Below the pieces are notes generated by a model, which did not search any database, was not told the DNA's origin, and saw only the letters and a list, made by a program, of their open reading frames with translations. 64,000 nucleotides of DNA from Macrostomum hystrix (taxonomy: Eukaryota > Platyhelminthes > Macrostomidae), in NCBI GenBank assembly GCA_950097015.1, contig CATNEN010000038.1, positions 13,758,001 to 13,822,000 on the forward strand, written 5' to 3'. Of this stretch, positions 47,138-59,424 are shown in pieces. A program made the translations under genes and the position numbers. The number at the start of each line of letters is the position of its first letter. Positions within the stretch are counted from its first letter, which is position 1.

Positions 47138-47689
47138 ATGATTAGTTAAGATGTGACTGTGTGATATGTGAACTGTTATAATGAACCAGACCGCTCTGTT
47201 TTGTTTAGCTGATGCCGTTTCAGGCCCTCTCATTGCTTAAAATATCAAAAAGAAATTTCCTTTCATCCTTACTCAGTTGACGGCTCTAGTTTCTCAGCCA
47301 ATTTAACGGTATTTGCTCTGGCTTTAGTAAGCCTTTTTCGTTCAGTTTTTTTCACTTTGCAGTCTTAAAGACTTAAAAAGGTAGTTTTTCTACGCGTCAA
47401 TGCATAGCGAATGCTTTTTGCTATTTTTCTTTCACTGTAGCGTTTCTTATTTAGAACTGCTTCTTGTAAGTAACTATTTCTGATTATGCTATTATTGAAC
47501 TGTGAACTCTGCGAAGCTTGCACCTTAAACATGATTAGCAACACTAATTAGTCATTCACATTGCCATCAACGATAACAAGGCTCACACAAAATCTACATT
47601 CTTTTTAGTTACCTTTGATTTGAATCACGCAAATGTACGCCAAAATCTATTCATTTGATGGCAGTGTGTGAACGAACATCTAACCCATG

Positions 47690-48110
47690 CTCACACACCA
47701 ACCCACACTCACAACTCCACACACCAACCCACACTCACAACTCCACACACCAACCCACACTCACAACTCCACACACCAACCTACACTCACAACTCCACAC
47801 ACCAACCCACACTCACAACTCCACACACCAACCCACACTCACAACTCCACACACCAACCCACACTCACAACTCCACACACCAACCCACACTCACAACTCC
47901 ACACACCAACCTACACTCACAACTCCACACACCAACCTACACTCACAACTCCACACACCAACCCACACTCACAACTCCACACACCAACCCACACTCACAA
48001 CTCCACACACCAACCCACACTCACAACTCCACACACCAACCCACACTCACAACTCCACACACCAACCCACACTCACAACTCCACACACCAACCCACACTC
48101 ACAACTCCAC
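47690..48110. repeat. 24-bp tandem array
   Basis: About 17 copies of CACACCAACCCACACTCACA plus ACTC, with occasional CCTAC variants. It is intergenic, about 550 bp downstream of the TGOLN2-like stop. Confidence 0.93.
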
Positions 48111-48575
48111 ATCAGCCCACACAGCAGCCCACACAGCAGCCCACACAGCAGCCCACACAGCAGCCCACACAGCTGCCCACACATCAGCCCACACAGCAGC
48201 CCACACATCAGCCAACACAGCAACGCACACAGCAACGCACACAACAGCCCACAAAACAGCCCACACAGCAGCCCACACATCAGCCCACACAGCAGCCCAC
48301 ACAGCAGCCCACACAGCTGCCCACACATCAGCCCACACAGCAGCCCACACATCAGCCAACACAGCAGCCCACACAGCAGCCCACACATCAGCCCACACAG
48401 CAGCCCACACAGCAGCCCACACAGCTGCCCACACATCAGCCCACACAGCAGCCCACACATCAGCCAACACAGCAACGCACACAGCAACGCACACAACAGC
48501 CCACACAGCAGCCCACACATCAGCCCACACAGCAGCCCACACATCAGCCCACACAGCAACGCACACAGTAGTGCT
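48111..48575. repeat. 12-bp tandem array with higher-order structure
   Basis: Units are CACACAGCAGCC, with CATCAG, CTG, CAACG and AACAG variants. The order of variants recurs along the array, so blocks were duplicated. It directly continues the 24-bp array and was probably derived from a related CA-rich seed. Confidence 0.9.
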
Positions 48576-49403
48576 GTAAGTGAGTCGCACTTAGTACGGG
48601 TGAAATCAAATATTTCCGTCAACTGTGCCACATTTGCTTTTATTGATGCAATTTTTTTACTATTTCGAACCTATCTGGCGTGGTGAAGCTTTCCTGTTTT
48701 GGTCACTGGTTTAATTGGCTTGGGTACTTGAATAAATTATACGAGTATTTAAATGTTACATTAACTATCGACAGTGAAGCATCGATTTAAAATTCGTCTT
48801 ACTTACGCTGGTATGATAAAAAACGCTCAATAATTCTATTTTTTCTTGTTCCTGACAAGTGCAATTGTAGATGGATGCTGGCCATTTTCGTAGAAATTGG
48901 TAGTGGAACAATTGCCTGCATTATTGTAGCAGGAAGATTGATTTTCCTGCAAACAAGGCATCTGCCCCCTCTCTACTTCACCCCCCGATTATTATTATAC
49001 TCCAAGGCTTCTGGTGCTGGATCTGTATCTAGCACAAGGGATATTACTGAAGTGTGCGCTGCCTGCCTACAGGCTAAATGATTCAGCACCTGTTTGCGCC
49101 TAATTTCATCCCACCTACTTACTATTGCTAACTGAGTAATCACTGGTCTATTCAAGGATGTTATTAGTCTCGCCCGTTAATTTTTTCGTGTATGTTGTTA
49201 CGCAAGAAACGTCAAAATATATTCAAGTTTTTTTTTAAAACAATTACTGTCCATATGTCGCAGTTTTTTTCTTTTGTTTCTTGCATCCAAAACCAGGGGA
49301 GGAGAGGGAGTATAGAACTTAGGGGGATAGAACCATACAGCTCTGAATCTAGAAACTGGAGAGACAACTCCCGGCCAAACCCCTGTTTTCCGGGGTCTAC
49401 GAC
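48576..49403. other. Intergenic DNA, no gene seen
   Basis: Short incidental ORFs only. No domain or repeat is recognised. Confidence 0.4.
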
Positions 49404-50135
49404 GTTTGACTGTCAGCGAAATTCGACTGCCAGACTTTTGACTACCAGGAATTTTGACTGCCTGTGAATTGATTTCCGGTTCCATCAGACAAAAGTGCAG
49501 GGTGTGCCTCTTGAAATCTCGTACACTGTCCTCTATACTATAAACCTGACACTTCCAAAAACGGCACAAAATGATCATACTGAAAATCAGCGCCCAATAT
49601 CATAGTATCCCTGCTAAGACAACCAAACTAGCGCCTACAGTGGTCGAATCTAAACATCCTAACCATTGTCGTGAAATCGCGAGTTATTATTAACCAATAA
49701 TAATCCTGTTCACTGTACACCCTTGTGGTAATCTCCTTTTCTAACCCCGGTTATTTGCCAGCTCCACCCTTTGCTCTCCATAATCGATTTTCCCCCGTGT
49801 CCCTTTCCACTCTGACCCCTCCAGTCTAGCGTCTGCACCCACCTTGTTTTTCTCTCCCTCTGCGCTCGTTGTCGTCTGTTAACCCCCCAATGTACATCAC
49901 CCTAGGGTTTTCTTACCCTCATTTGTCTCTCCTCTCTGTACACCCTCTTCTGTGCTAGCCTATCAAATACTTGTAATATAATATGCGAGTACAGTTGATG
50001 CCCGAAGCAGGGCCGGAGTGTTTTCTAGCCTGTCAAATCATAACCTCGAAGTCTCATTTCATTAACAACCATTGACGAAGTGTGAAACTAAAATTCAGTC
50101 AAAGTCTGGCAGTCAAAATTCGCTGGCAGTCAAAT
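49404..50135. repeat. Possible inverted-repeat element (CAGTC-rich arms)
   Basis: The left arm (49404-49442, GTTTGACTGTCAGCGAAATT) and the right arm (50098-50135) are inverted relative to each other. The right arm continues with further GGCAGTCAAA words. No transposase or target duplication is seen. This may be a small non-autonomous DNA transposon or the edge of a larger one. Confidence 0.4.
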
Positions 50136-50496
50136 GTCCGGCAGTCAAATTGTGGAAGTCAAAAGTCGGTAACCCATTTTCCGCACCAGTGTAGGCTGAC
50201 TTGCTGTCCCGAAAATGCACTGGACACAGGATATTTTGATGGAAAACTTAAGAAAAACACTGATAACTTCCGTATGGTGCAAAATATTAATAAAAAATTT
50301 ACCTTTTTAGAAAGAGGAATAAATTCTCTACATTTTAGCTGAAGATTGTGTGTCTACCTATTTTATCTTGTCAGCTGTGCTTAAATAACCGTATGTAAAG
50401 GAAGGCAAAAAAATCTTCCAGATATGTAGTCCAAAACTTGTAATGCAGAAAAATTTTTATTTCGTTTTTCCGCTTTTTGAAACGCTTATTAGTCTA

Positions 50497-50688
50497 TTCG
50501 AATAGGTATTGATGTTGTCTACAATAAAAGCTAAATTACGAAAATATATGCATCAAAACATTCGAATAGGTATTGATGTTGTCTACAATAAAAGCTAAAT
50601 TACGAAAATATCTGCATCAAAACATTCGAATAGGTATTGATGTTGTCTACAATAAAAGCTAAATTACGAAAATATATGCATCAAAACT
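50497..50688. repeat. 64-bp direct repeat, three copies
   Basis: Three nearly identical tandem copies begin TTCGAATAGGTATTGATGTT at 50497, 50561 and 50625. Confidence 0.9.
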
Positions 50689-52140
50689 TTTAAAGTTTTC
50701 TAAGTTCTGAGTCTGCAAAATGACATTTTTTCATTTCTAAAGGTACCTCTAAGCACAGCTCACTAGCTAAATCAGGTAGACGCATTCGAAATTCGTCAAT
50801 CTAATTCTCGGTCGACTTCCCAGTAAAAAGCGAATACCTCTGTTGGCAAACTTTATCAGATTTCAAGGATTTTAAATGCATTTTTCGAAAGCCGAGCCAC
50901 CTGCTTCGGCACTCTCTTTCGATGGAGCTGCATATTTGTTAGACAGCGTTTAGACAGGCACATATATATAGAATTCCTTATCTATCTTCACTAGTCTGCT
51001 GTGTAATATGCTTCGCAGCAATTTTCTGTTGACTTTCAAAACAAGCCGGCTTTGATTAGCTACAACTATTTGTACAAGATGTACGAGCTGACTCAGCATC
51101 TCAGCATCGGCCTCTCGTCATCTACTCTGTCGACTTCCATGGGAAAGTGGCTTTGATGATTGAGCTGCCCCCTGGAGGCGCCGCTACGAGGTGTCTTCAC
51201 AGCGCCGCTTCCTTTGTTGAGAAAGCCTTTGTTTGTCTCAAGAAAACAGAAATGAGTTTTCTATGCCAATGAGCCTAGATTTATGGTCACGTGATTAAGC
51301 TACCGATGATGTGAAACAAAAGGTTATCATTTATTGAAATCAATAAAACAAGCAATGATGCTGCATCGGTTGCATCACTGATATGAGCTGGTATAAAACT
51401 TGTGGTTAGCTGTTCTCACTCAAGTGCTCATCCAGGTTTGGACCGCAATGGTTTAGGCGCCATCACTCTGGAAGCTGACAGCAAAGGCATTCGTTGACGG
51501 ATCAACAAATTTGAATGATAAAAACCGCACCTTCGCAGCAGCTAATTACCCAGTGTTCAGATTTTCAGTCCATGGACTGTGGAGTGAACTAAACCAATTT
51601 GGAAGGAAGTCTCTTGCTCAATGAGTCAAAGTTGTTTTTCTGGATGTGGTTCGAAGTCAAAACTTGTCTTTAGTTTGGGTTTCGAGGTTATGAATCACAG
51701 TGTGTGAATTACTATTATCATTAGTATGTGGGAAGGGTATGGAACTATCCTTAATGATACCTAACCTTCAAAAGTCGCGGTTACAAAATACGAAGTTAAA
51801 AATTAAAAAAAATTTTTTATTTATTCCTGTCGTGTTGACGTGTATACCCTCGAACGATTTATTAGTTTTTTACTAAATCAAATCAGTATAATTTGAGTGA
51901 AACTTTTCTGAATATGATCTAACGATAAATTAATCGTGTATATACGGCTCGTACTTAAAAAGCAAAATTAATTTAGCAAAAGACAAAACTTAAGTGAGGT
52001 CCCCACAAACTGAGATCCAAATGCAGCCTCTAGAAAACTTTAATGTACTTGGGTGTTCAAAATACGAGTAGCATTTTAAAGGGATTCAAAGATGTTTAAC
52101 AGTAGAAATAGCGCTTTCTACTTTGTATTGGTATATTTCA
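50689..52140. other. Intergenic DNA, no gene seen
   Basis: No supported exon, RNA gene or mobile element was recognised in this stretch. Confidence 0.4.
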
Positions 52141-53860
52141 AAAGCCCATATTTTTCTGTGTCTCCCAAAAGATTGGACCAATCACCACGAAAATCCAGAA
52201 CGCAGGCGGAAATTTTCCACTCCTGATTAAGCAACTTATGGAATCACAAAACAATCGGCATCGTCAAGAAATTCAACGATTTTCGTCGGAATGTCTGGTG
52301 GCAAGAACGACAAATATAGACATTTTTCTGCCTACAAAATTTTATCATGTCGGATATCATTGTTAACTATTTTGGATTGATTAAATTGTTTTCTTTTCAT
52401 TTTTGAACCAATATGGAACCAATGAAGTTTATAGAGAGCAATGTTAGTTGTTCTTGTCACCAGGGTCTTCGACAAGAATCGGTCATTAGGTTGGGAGCTA
52501 TCGTGAAGTAGGCAGTGAGCATTTGAAATACCGCCTGTGTCTTTGCGCAGGGGAATAGCATGTTTATGCAAAATAAAACGATTTGTTAAATTACTCATAC
52601 AGTATTCGCAACCGAACAGGTGGGCATAAATCGCTTTTCAACTTTTAGCTATTGTGTTCTCTTGCCTTGCAGTGTCTTAGTTTCTCTGATATATGATCTC
52701 AAACAACGGAGCAGTTCAATTTATGGAGCAGTGAGCTTTCATTATCAGAGTTTTGCGATTTCGCTAGTCCAATGCGAGTTCGCTAGTTACGTATTTCACT
52801 GTTTCACTGATCACTGAGCACGTTTAGCATGAGCCTGAGGTATTTAGAGTTGACATAAAAGTAGACGATCTAAAACTATTAAAATTATAGTACTTAACAT
52901 TCATTTTTGTCACTTTCTCACAGCACTTGAGAGCTAGCTTGTAGTGTTCGAATAAAAAAGCAGATCCGGCACAATCTTCCGGACGTCAAAGTAGCTCTTC
53001 TCTTTCTTTTCGAGTCTCCAGCCGAGGTGCAGAAACTGATGTCGTGCCACGGTTTCGGGCCCAGTGAGGTCGCTCTTCCAGTTGCGCTCGGCGAACCGCT
53101 TGCACAGCTGCTTCGCCATCTCTTGTATGCGAATAGACGTGTTGGGTTCCGGTTTAGCCGCTAAAATGAATTTCATACAGTTTATGGTAAATAAAGGGCA
53201 CATTATTCAGCTTGCACCAATGAGGGCCAACCAAGCTCAGTCGTCAAAGTATACACTGTCTGACGATGACATAGATACGATGACATCGACATGTAGTCAA
53301 AGCTAATGTACACATGAGCGTATCCGTGTGCGTGTGTGTTCGTGCTCAGGAGTCAGCAGAATGGCCATAATTGCCACGTCGTTTAACAGTAGAAAGACCA
53401 TGTGCACTATTTTCCCTCTGGGGAGAGAACGCGGGGTATTTCAAATAATTTGCCTACTTCACGACAGCTCCCAAACCAAGTGACCGATTTTCGTTTTTTC
53501 GAATCAAAATTTTCCGCCTTTTATAACGATGCATTTACTTTCAAAGCCGTCGAAGACGTCAGCATCGTCGAGATATTCAGCGATTCTTGTCAAGTATTAG
53601 TTAAAAGTTTGAAAACTAACTATATTTTCGATACTATATACTGTCGACAATAATTTCCGTCATGGTTACATCATAAAATATTGTGAGCAGAAAAAGTATC
53701 ACTATTTTGGTGGTTTTTGCCATTGTAGAAAACCCGACGAGAATCGTTGAATATCTTGACGATGCCGATGTTTTGTGATTCTGGTCGTTTTCATCGGATA
53801 GAGCGGAAACTTTTAGCCGTTGTTCTGCATTTTTATGTCGATTGTTTGAATATTTTTAGA
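52141..53860. repeat. Diverged inverted repeats around exon 4 of gene B
   Basis: A roughly 160-bp segment at 52141-52310 (core GGCATCGTCAAGAAATTCAA) is found inverted at about 53690-53860 (the complement reads GGCATCGTCAAGATATTCAA). A third related copy lies at about 53487-53605 in the direct orientation of the first. This is a dispersed repeat family of unknown class. Confidence 0.6.
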
Positions 53861-55590
53861 GATACAGAAAAAAGAAAAGTGGGTATTTAAAACACCCCCT
53901 CTTCTTTCTACCTTTAAGGATCTAGCAGCGAGCTGTTTAGCCAGGACGGCACTATAAGAAGCTTACATACGAGGGCTCGTGTGGCTTTTGGGGCGAAGCT
54001 TATCCGCAGAACGAAATGCTCAGCGCCGTGGGTTAGGCGAGCAAAAGTTACATTAAAAAAGTATATTCAAGATGCTACGAAAGAATACCAAAGAAAGAAG
54101 AGAAGTCCTTGGGCCATTGAAAACCGGTGTGAGCAAAACTCGGATTGAGAAACCGCGCGCATTTGCTTGAAAAGTTGTGCAGTTTGTCGTCAATGATTGG
54201 GCTGAACACGGGAGGCTCCAGCATCGTTACGTTGTGCGCCTTGTCAAGCTTCTGGCCCCACCATTTCTCGATGGTCTCGGTGACTAAAAACGGACCCGTT
54301 GAACCTAGGACATTGTAATGGGCTTCTTTGCCCTTCTCCATCATGGCGAAAATAAGGCGCAAAAAGAACGGATGGCCGGGCACGGAGCCCATGACGCTGT
54401 TCATTGCGCTGAAGTTCTTGCCGTGGAGCAGCACCGCGTGCTCCTTCGCCTCCTGGTCCACAAAAGCCGTCAAGTTTGACAGGCTTGGGTAGAATGGCTT
54501 AAGACATTCGACGTCCATGTCCAGATATATTCCTGCCAAGAATAGAAAAGGGAATGCTAAATTAGTCTGACTTTTTGGAGAAGTATTTTCGACAAGGAAG
54601 AATATTGAAGCACAAAGACTCCATGCAGTATACTGAGCGAAGAAAAGAAGCATGATTATTGATCGATATACAAGCTGAAATTTTAAACACTCACCACCGA
54701 AATGGTGCAGAACCATGTAGCGGATGCTGTCAGCTTTTTGCACATGAAAATTGTAAATTTTGTACGTTGGCCAGAAGAATGGATACTTGTCTTTAATAAA
54801 CTTCGCAATTTCATTGTCAGTCCACAGGTAGTACTGCCAGTCCGGGTTCAGCTTCAGGCAGCTCTCGATGAAGGGTTTGTACTCGGCGAATACTAGAGGC
54901 GTTGAAAATGTCTGGTGGATAATCTTTGGTATTAATCCGTCTTCTGTTGGAGTCCCTGACTGAGGTGCAGGAGTTTTAATTGTTTGAAGCATCTTCTGAT
55001 GGACTCGGTGTTTCATCACAAGAGTAGCAATAAACGAAGAGGTCACCTGCATGAAAAAATTGATAGCAAGTTTAAGTTGAGGAAAACTAACTTTAGCACC
55101 GAGTAGATATCCCGTGTCCATGAGTTCGCCATGGACTAGCAGGTTCAAATTGAGGAAAACTAACTTTAGCACCGAGTAGATATCCCGTGTCCATGAGTTC
55201 GCCATGGACTAGCAGGTTCAAATTGAGAAAAACTAACTTTAGCACGGAGTAGATATCCCTTATTTCACAAAAGTTGTCTATGTGTGGTCTTAAGTGTTAT
55301 ACCCAGCTGTGTCCTTCTGACCATTGTGAAGTGTGTTTTAAAATCCACATCTTTGAAAAGTCCTTCTGATTTCCTAGACAAATTAAAACGGATTTCGTTT
55401 TGTATAGAAAATAAAAATTACATCAGATGTGACCCCTGAAAGCCAAGTGACGGTACAGTGTCACTAGCCTAGTCCAGGCCCAGTACAATGTCAGTAACAG
55501 GTAAAATTTTACCAAAAACGCAGTCAGTCGAAGCAGAACCTTTGTCGATGGCATGCGTGAGTAAATCCGATTTCTGCATTTTAAAATCAT
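52934..55590 (-). CDS. GT32-type (DXD) glycosyltransferase gene B, paralogue of A
   Basis: Predicted Golgi type II glycosyltransferase. Minus-strand exons are 55590-55513 (26 codons, ending KVLLRLTAFL), 55046-54695 (SFIATLVMKHRVHQ, LIPKIIHQTF, NPDWQYYLWTDNE), 54532-54140 (IYLDMDVECLKPF with the DMD metal-binding motif, near residues 148-150) and 53160-52934 (KQLCKRFAERNWKSDLTGPE). Exons 1 and 3 have the same length as in gene A (78 and 393 bp) and phases match, giving 349 aa if fully spliced. The intron-3 donor reads GTTTTG where gene A has GTAAGC, so it may fail. Reading through adds FAHTGFQWPKDFSSFFGILS and stops at 54075. A 73-bp direct repeat lies in intron 1. Substrate unknown. Confidence 0.75.
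53215..53380 (+). mobile_element. Remnant of SINE family 1 in intron 3 of gene B
   Basis: Pieces match the tail and body of the SINE at 11511-11753: GAGGGCCAACC, a diverged CTGTCTGACGATGAC segment, and TGCTCAGGAGTCAGC. The tRNA-like head is missing. The orientation relative to the host gene is the same as in gene A. Confidence 0.5.
55073..55260. repeat. 73-bp direct repeat in intron 1 of gene B
   Basis: About 2.6 tandem copies at a 73-bp period, each with AAAACTAACTTTAGCACCGA and CATGAGTTCGCCATGGACTA. It lies just upstream of exon 2. Confidence 0.88.
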
Positions 55591-55860
55591 TTTAGGTTTG
55601 GCAATTTTAGTTTTTGCAGCTTGGTTTCAAAGTAAATTTCTTGCGTGGGGCTGAGAGGACAACTAGTACGCGTAGAAGAAAGCAAGTTATAAATACATTT
55701 TTAATGCAATTTCACCTCAATGCAATTCTTTCTGCAATTCTCGGACTGCATTCCCCCGTGCAGCACACAATTAGCACACAATGCAGATCTCTCTGAATAG
55801 AACGCAACTTCAAGAAATGCAGCATGCAAGGAAAATACCGAAGTACCGAAATCACGAAAA

Positions 55861-56778
55861 TACCTGATACCTGATTCCTGATACCTGATTCCTGATACCT
55901 GATTCCTGATACCTGATTCCTGATACCTGATTCCTGATACCTGATTCCTGATACCTGATTCCTGATACCTGATTCCTGATACCTGATTCCTGATACCTGA
56001 TTCCTGATACCTGATTCCTGATACCTGATTCCTGATACCTGATTCCTGATACCTGATTCCTGATACCTGATTCCTGATACCTGATTCCTGATACCTGATT
56101 CCTGATACCTGATTCCTGATACCTGATTCCTGATACCTGATTCCTGATACCTGATTCCTGATACCTGATTCCTGATACCTGATTCCTGATACCTGATTCC
56201 TGATACCTGATTCCTGATACCTGATTCCTGATACCTGATTCCTGATACCTGATTCCTGATACCTGATTCCTGATACCTGATTCCTGATACCTGATTCCTG
56301 ATACCTGATTCCTGATACCTGATTCCTGATACCTGATTCCTGATACCTGATTCCTGATACCTGATTCCTGATACCTGATTCCTGATACCTGATTCCTGAT
56401 ACCTGATTCCTGATACCTGATTCCTGATACCTGATTCCTGATACCTGATTCCTGATACCTGATTCCTGATACCTGATTCCTGATACCTGATTCCTGATAC
56501 CTGATTCCTGATACCTGATTCCTGATACCTGATTCCTGATACCTGATTCCTGATACCTGATTCCTGATACCTGATTCCTGATACCTGATTCCTGATACCT
56601 GATTCCTGATACCTGATTCCTGATACCTGATTCCTGATACCTGATTCCTGATACCTGATTCCTGATACCTGATTCCTGATACCTGATTCCTGATACCTGA
56701 TTCCTGATACCTGATTCCTGATACCTGATTCCTGATACCTGATTCCTGATACCTGATTCCTGATACCTGATTCCTGAT
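55861..56778. repeat. 14-bp satellite (GATACCTGATTCCT), about 65 copies
   Basis: An essentially perfect array of 14-bp units, about 270 bp upstream of the gene B start on its 5' side. It has no stops in the minus-strand frames, which produces a false ORF of over 300 codons. Homogeneity implies recent expansion or active conversion. Confidence 0.96.
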
Positions 56779-57589
56779 AAGTTACGGTACGGCATCATGC
56801 GGCATCATCGGTTCATCTCTTCCTGATGAACTTTCGCTCTTGTATACTCTCTATGCTTTCAATACTCTCTTGTATACACTTGAGACTCTTGAGTTGAAAG
56901 CATTTCAAAGTTTTAAGAACAGCCTTTACTCTTTTCCGGTGTTGCAATTTAGACATTAGATGCCAATTGTACAGCTTGTTTCTTACAGAAAGCAATTAAT
57001 ATACAAGCAACGACAATACGTAGCTCATTGTTCTGAATATCTGGCTCTATCAGCTGCAAGAAGACAATTGAGTTTGAGCATTGAAGCTTATTGAACTGAA
57101 CTGAAGTGCCTAAATAATAGAACGGAGCGAACTCTCCGCAGCGCGCATCGCGAGTTCAACAAGCTATTTAATTGTTTGTTGCTTTCGGTGCTTTAGTCCT
57201 GTACAGAGGCTTCAAGCAGCCTGCTCCCGGTAAATTAATGAAAAGAAATTTTACAATTGTCTGATGCAGAGCATGAATGGGCTTTGAGAGAGCATGTAGC
57301 TCGTATATAAAAAGGCTTTATACAGCAGATAATAGATTTCTTTTATAAGTGATAACAAAGCAAGGACACAAAGATATATATCTTTACGTGCTGCACAAAA
57401 AATGTGGCAAAATAACATACAATTAAGAAAAATACAATATTGTGGGTTCTTAATTCTCATTTATGTCTATATTGCATTCTTTAGAATTCTTTCAATCAGC
57501 AATTCGTGCTTCTGTTTATGCGTAAAGCTCATTTTTATAAACATTCGATTATTGGATGCATGTCGAAGAATCATTGGATGGCCTAGCGA
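56779..57589. other. Intergenic DNA, no gene seen
   Basis: AT-rich with only short incidental ORFs on either strand. Confidence 0.4.
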
Positions 57590-57960
57590 ATGACTGAATG
57601 TGAAGCCGATGAACAGTCCAATAATAAAGGAGGCAACAGCAAGTTCCTGCAATTCTGTCGTTCTGCTGGAATAACACCGCGAGAATGCCAAACTGGGGCT
57701 AATGCCGCTGCAACTGCTCAAAATCAGCTCAAAAAAGAGATTCGGCGCAGGGCCGCTGATCAGCTGTTGCTGTATAGAAGTTTGGCGCGGCAAAACTTCG
57801 AAACTCCTGTTTGTGACTTCTGGAAGTCTAACTGCACTAATCTTCCAGAGCTAGCTGAGCTTGCCAAACTATATTTGCTGCGCCAGCCACCTCCGTTCCT
57901 TCGGTGGAGTAGGCCTTGTTCAACGGATAACTCAGGATTTCAGGATTTCAGGATTTTACC
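57590..57960 (+). mobile_element. hAT transposase C-terminal remnant
   Basis: One frame reads NQLKKEIRRRAADQLLLYRS and DFWKSNCTNLPELAELAKLY. The next frame then reads APATSVPSVE and a stop, which is the usual hAT dimerisation motif (AxATSVPSER) after a frameshift near 57880. It belongs to a different hAT group from the relic at 40.5 kb. Element ends were not found. Confidence 0.7.
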
Positions 57961-58079
57961 AGGATTTCTTCGCTGTAATTTGAAGTTACGGAGTCTCATT
58001 CAGTTTTTCTTACTGTTCTAGGCCTATTTTATAATATTTAATATCTCACTGAATGCCACCAAAGTTGTTGTAGGTGTAA

Positions 58080-58440
58080 TTAGTTCCGCGGGGGGGTTTG
58101 GGGGGCGGCGAACTCCGAAGGACCGGTGCACGTCGGAAGGACGGGCCGAACGACCCTTGTGTCTGGACGCAAATGGAGGGAGGAGGACCCAGGTGCGCCA
58201 TCTTAGGACAGTTGCTCTAATGCCCCCAATAGGAGACACAAGCGTCCCAGCCTTCGCCAGAACGCCCCGGGGCTTTCGCACCCGGCGAGCACACACACTT
58301 ACAGGTCAACCCTACGCCAGACTCCCTCGTTCCATGCTTTACGCAGCCTCGAACCCATGCAGTCGCCGACTGCCGCCCGTTAGGGCATATTGGCAGTATT
58401 TTAGCTTCTGGTAAAGCGGGCAGAGACTCCGCTTTGCGCA
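58080..58440 (-). repeat. GC-rich block, possible tRNA-derived repeat
   Basis: A sharply GC-rich patch without a convincing ORF. On the minus strand near 58345-58390 there is a B-box-like GGGTTCGAGGC preceded by GCCCTAACGGGCGGCAG. It could be a SINE head or a fragment of other repeated DNA. There is no second copy in the window. Confidence 0.3.
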
Positions 58441-58464
58441 CTCCACAGGGGAGCTTACTAGGCG

Positions 58465-58869
58465 TTGGCAAGTAAGGACACCACTTGGCTTAGTTCGACT
58501 CATATGCTCTATGACTCTATGATGGAGTTGAGACGTACCATATCCTCGTTTAGACTAGGAAACCATAAGCTCGCTTGCGAAACATTGCGAACTGCAAGAC
58601 CGAAAATTCCGTATGTGAATAGATTATGTAGTAAGTGCAAAACAGAAGTTGAAAACGAGGTCCACTTCCTTTTTAAGTGCAGTTGGAATATGTATAGCGC
58701 AGCACGTTCGAATTTTGAGAAGGAAATTTCTGGGAAAACTCCCAATTTCATATCCTTAACCGCACAAGAGAAATCTAACTACATAATGGCTCAAGACGAT
58801 AGGGAAACCATTGAATCTTTAGCAAAATACATCATAGATATCTCTAAAATAAGGGAACAGCTGCCCTGA
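58465..58869 (+). mobile_element. LINE ORF2 3' end (zinc-knuckle tail), copy 1
   Basis: The frame reads SSFRLGNHKLACETLRTARP, then CSKCKTEVENEVHFLFKCSW with the C-x2-C-x8-H-x4-C zinc pattern common at the C-terminus of LINE ORF2 proteins, and stops at 58867-58869. The reverse transcriptase itself is absent, as expected for a 5'-truncated insertion. Confidence 0.7.
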
Positions 58870-59424
58870 GACTACGAGCTCGTACGAGCGTATTAACATT
58901 TAACAATATATAGTTCATATTTTGTTTTATTCCTTGCGTCCCTTGTGTTTTTACTGCTATTATTTTTAATACCTTTGCTTTTGCTTTTCCCTTCCCAGCT
59001 CGATAGTTGAACAGAAGTCAACTTAGTGTGCACAGAAGTCTCTTTTAAGCTGCCATTTTTATGGCGATACTTTTTTAGTGTTATGTGAGAGTTTTGCAGC
59101 CAAGTCTTTGCTTTTCTACTGTTGTCAGTAGTCTAAATTGTATCTCTCACTAACTATCCCCTCAATAAGCGTATACGTTCCGCTCTGGCTGGCCCAAACA
59201 TAATCCCCATCCTGCGTAAAAACCTTAGCAGTTAAAAAATTCTACACTAATCAGCTTATTTTCAAGAGAGCAGTTTTTCCTAATGTTGAATATTCAATGT
59301 AAAATTATACATTAAAATGCATGTAAAATTGGTGCTCGGTCCGAATTAGGAAGACTACCACTATTATATAGTATTCAAAAAAGAAGCCTTCCATACTGGT
59401 CCTCAGTTCGGAGCCGACCAGACT

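Noticed and set aside
46790-47233. Minus-strand ORF of 147 codons with an acidic segment
   Set aside because: It is antisense to the last exon of the TGOLN2-like gene, which is supported by phase, motif order and the YKLI tail.
47655-48686. His/Thr/Gln-rich and Cys/Leu-rich long ORFs on both strands
   Set aside because: They follow from the 24-bp and 12-bp arrays being open in several frames. There is no signal peptide, splice site or conserved domain.
53402-53653. 83-codon + strand ORF
   Set aside because: It lies in intron 3 of gene B and overlaps the dispersed inverted-repeat family. It has no recognisable domain.
55701-56798. Minus-strand 365-codon ORF with SGIRYQESGIRNQV repeats
   Set aside because: Artefact of the 14-bp satellite, with no unique coding sequence or start context.
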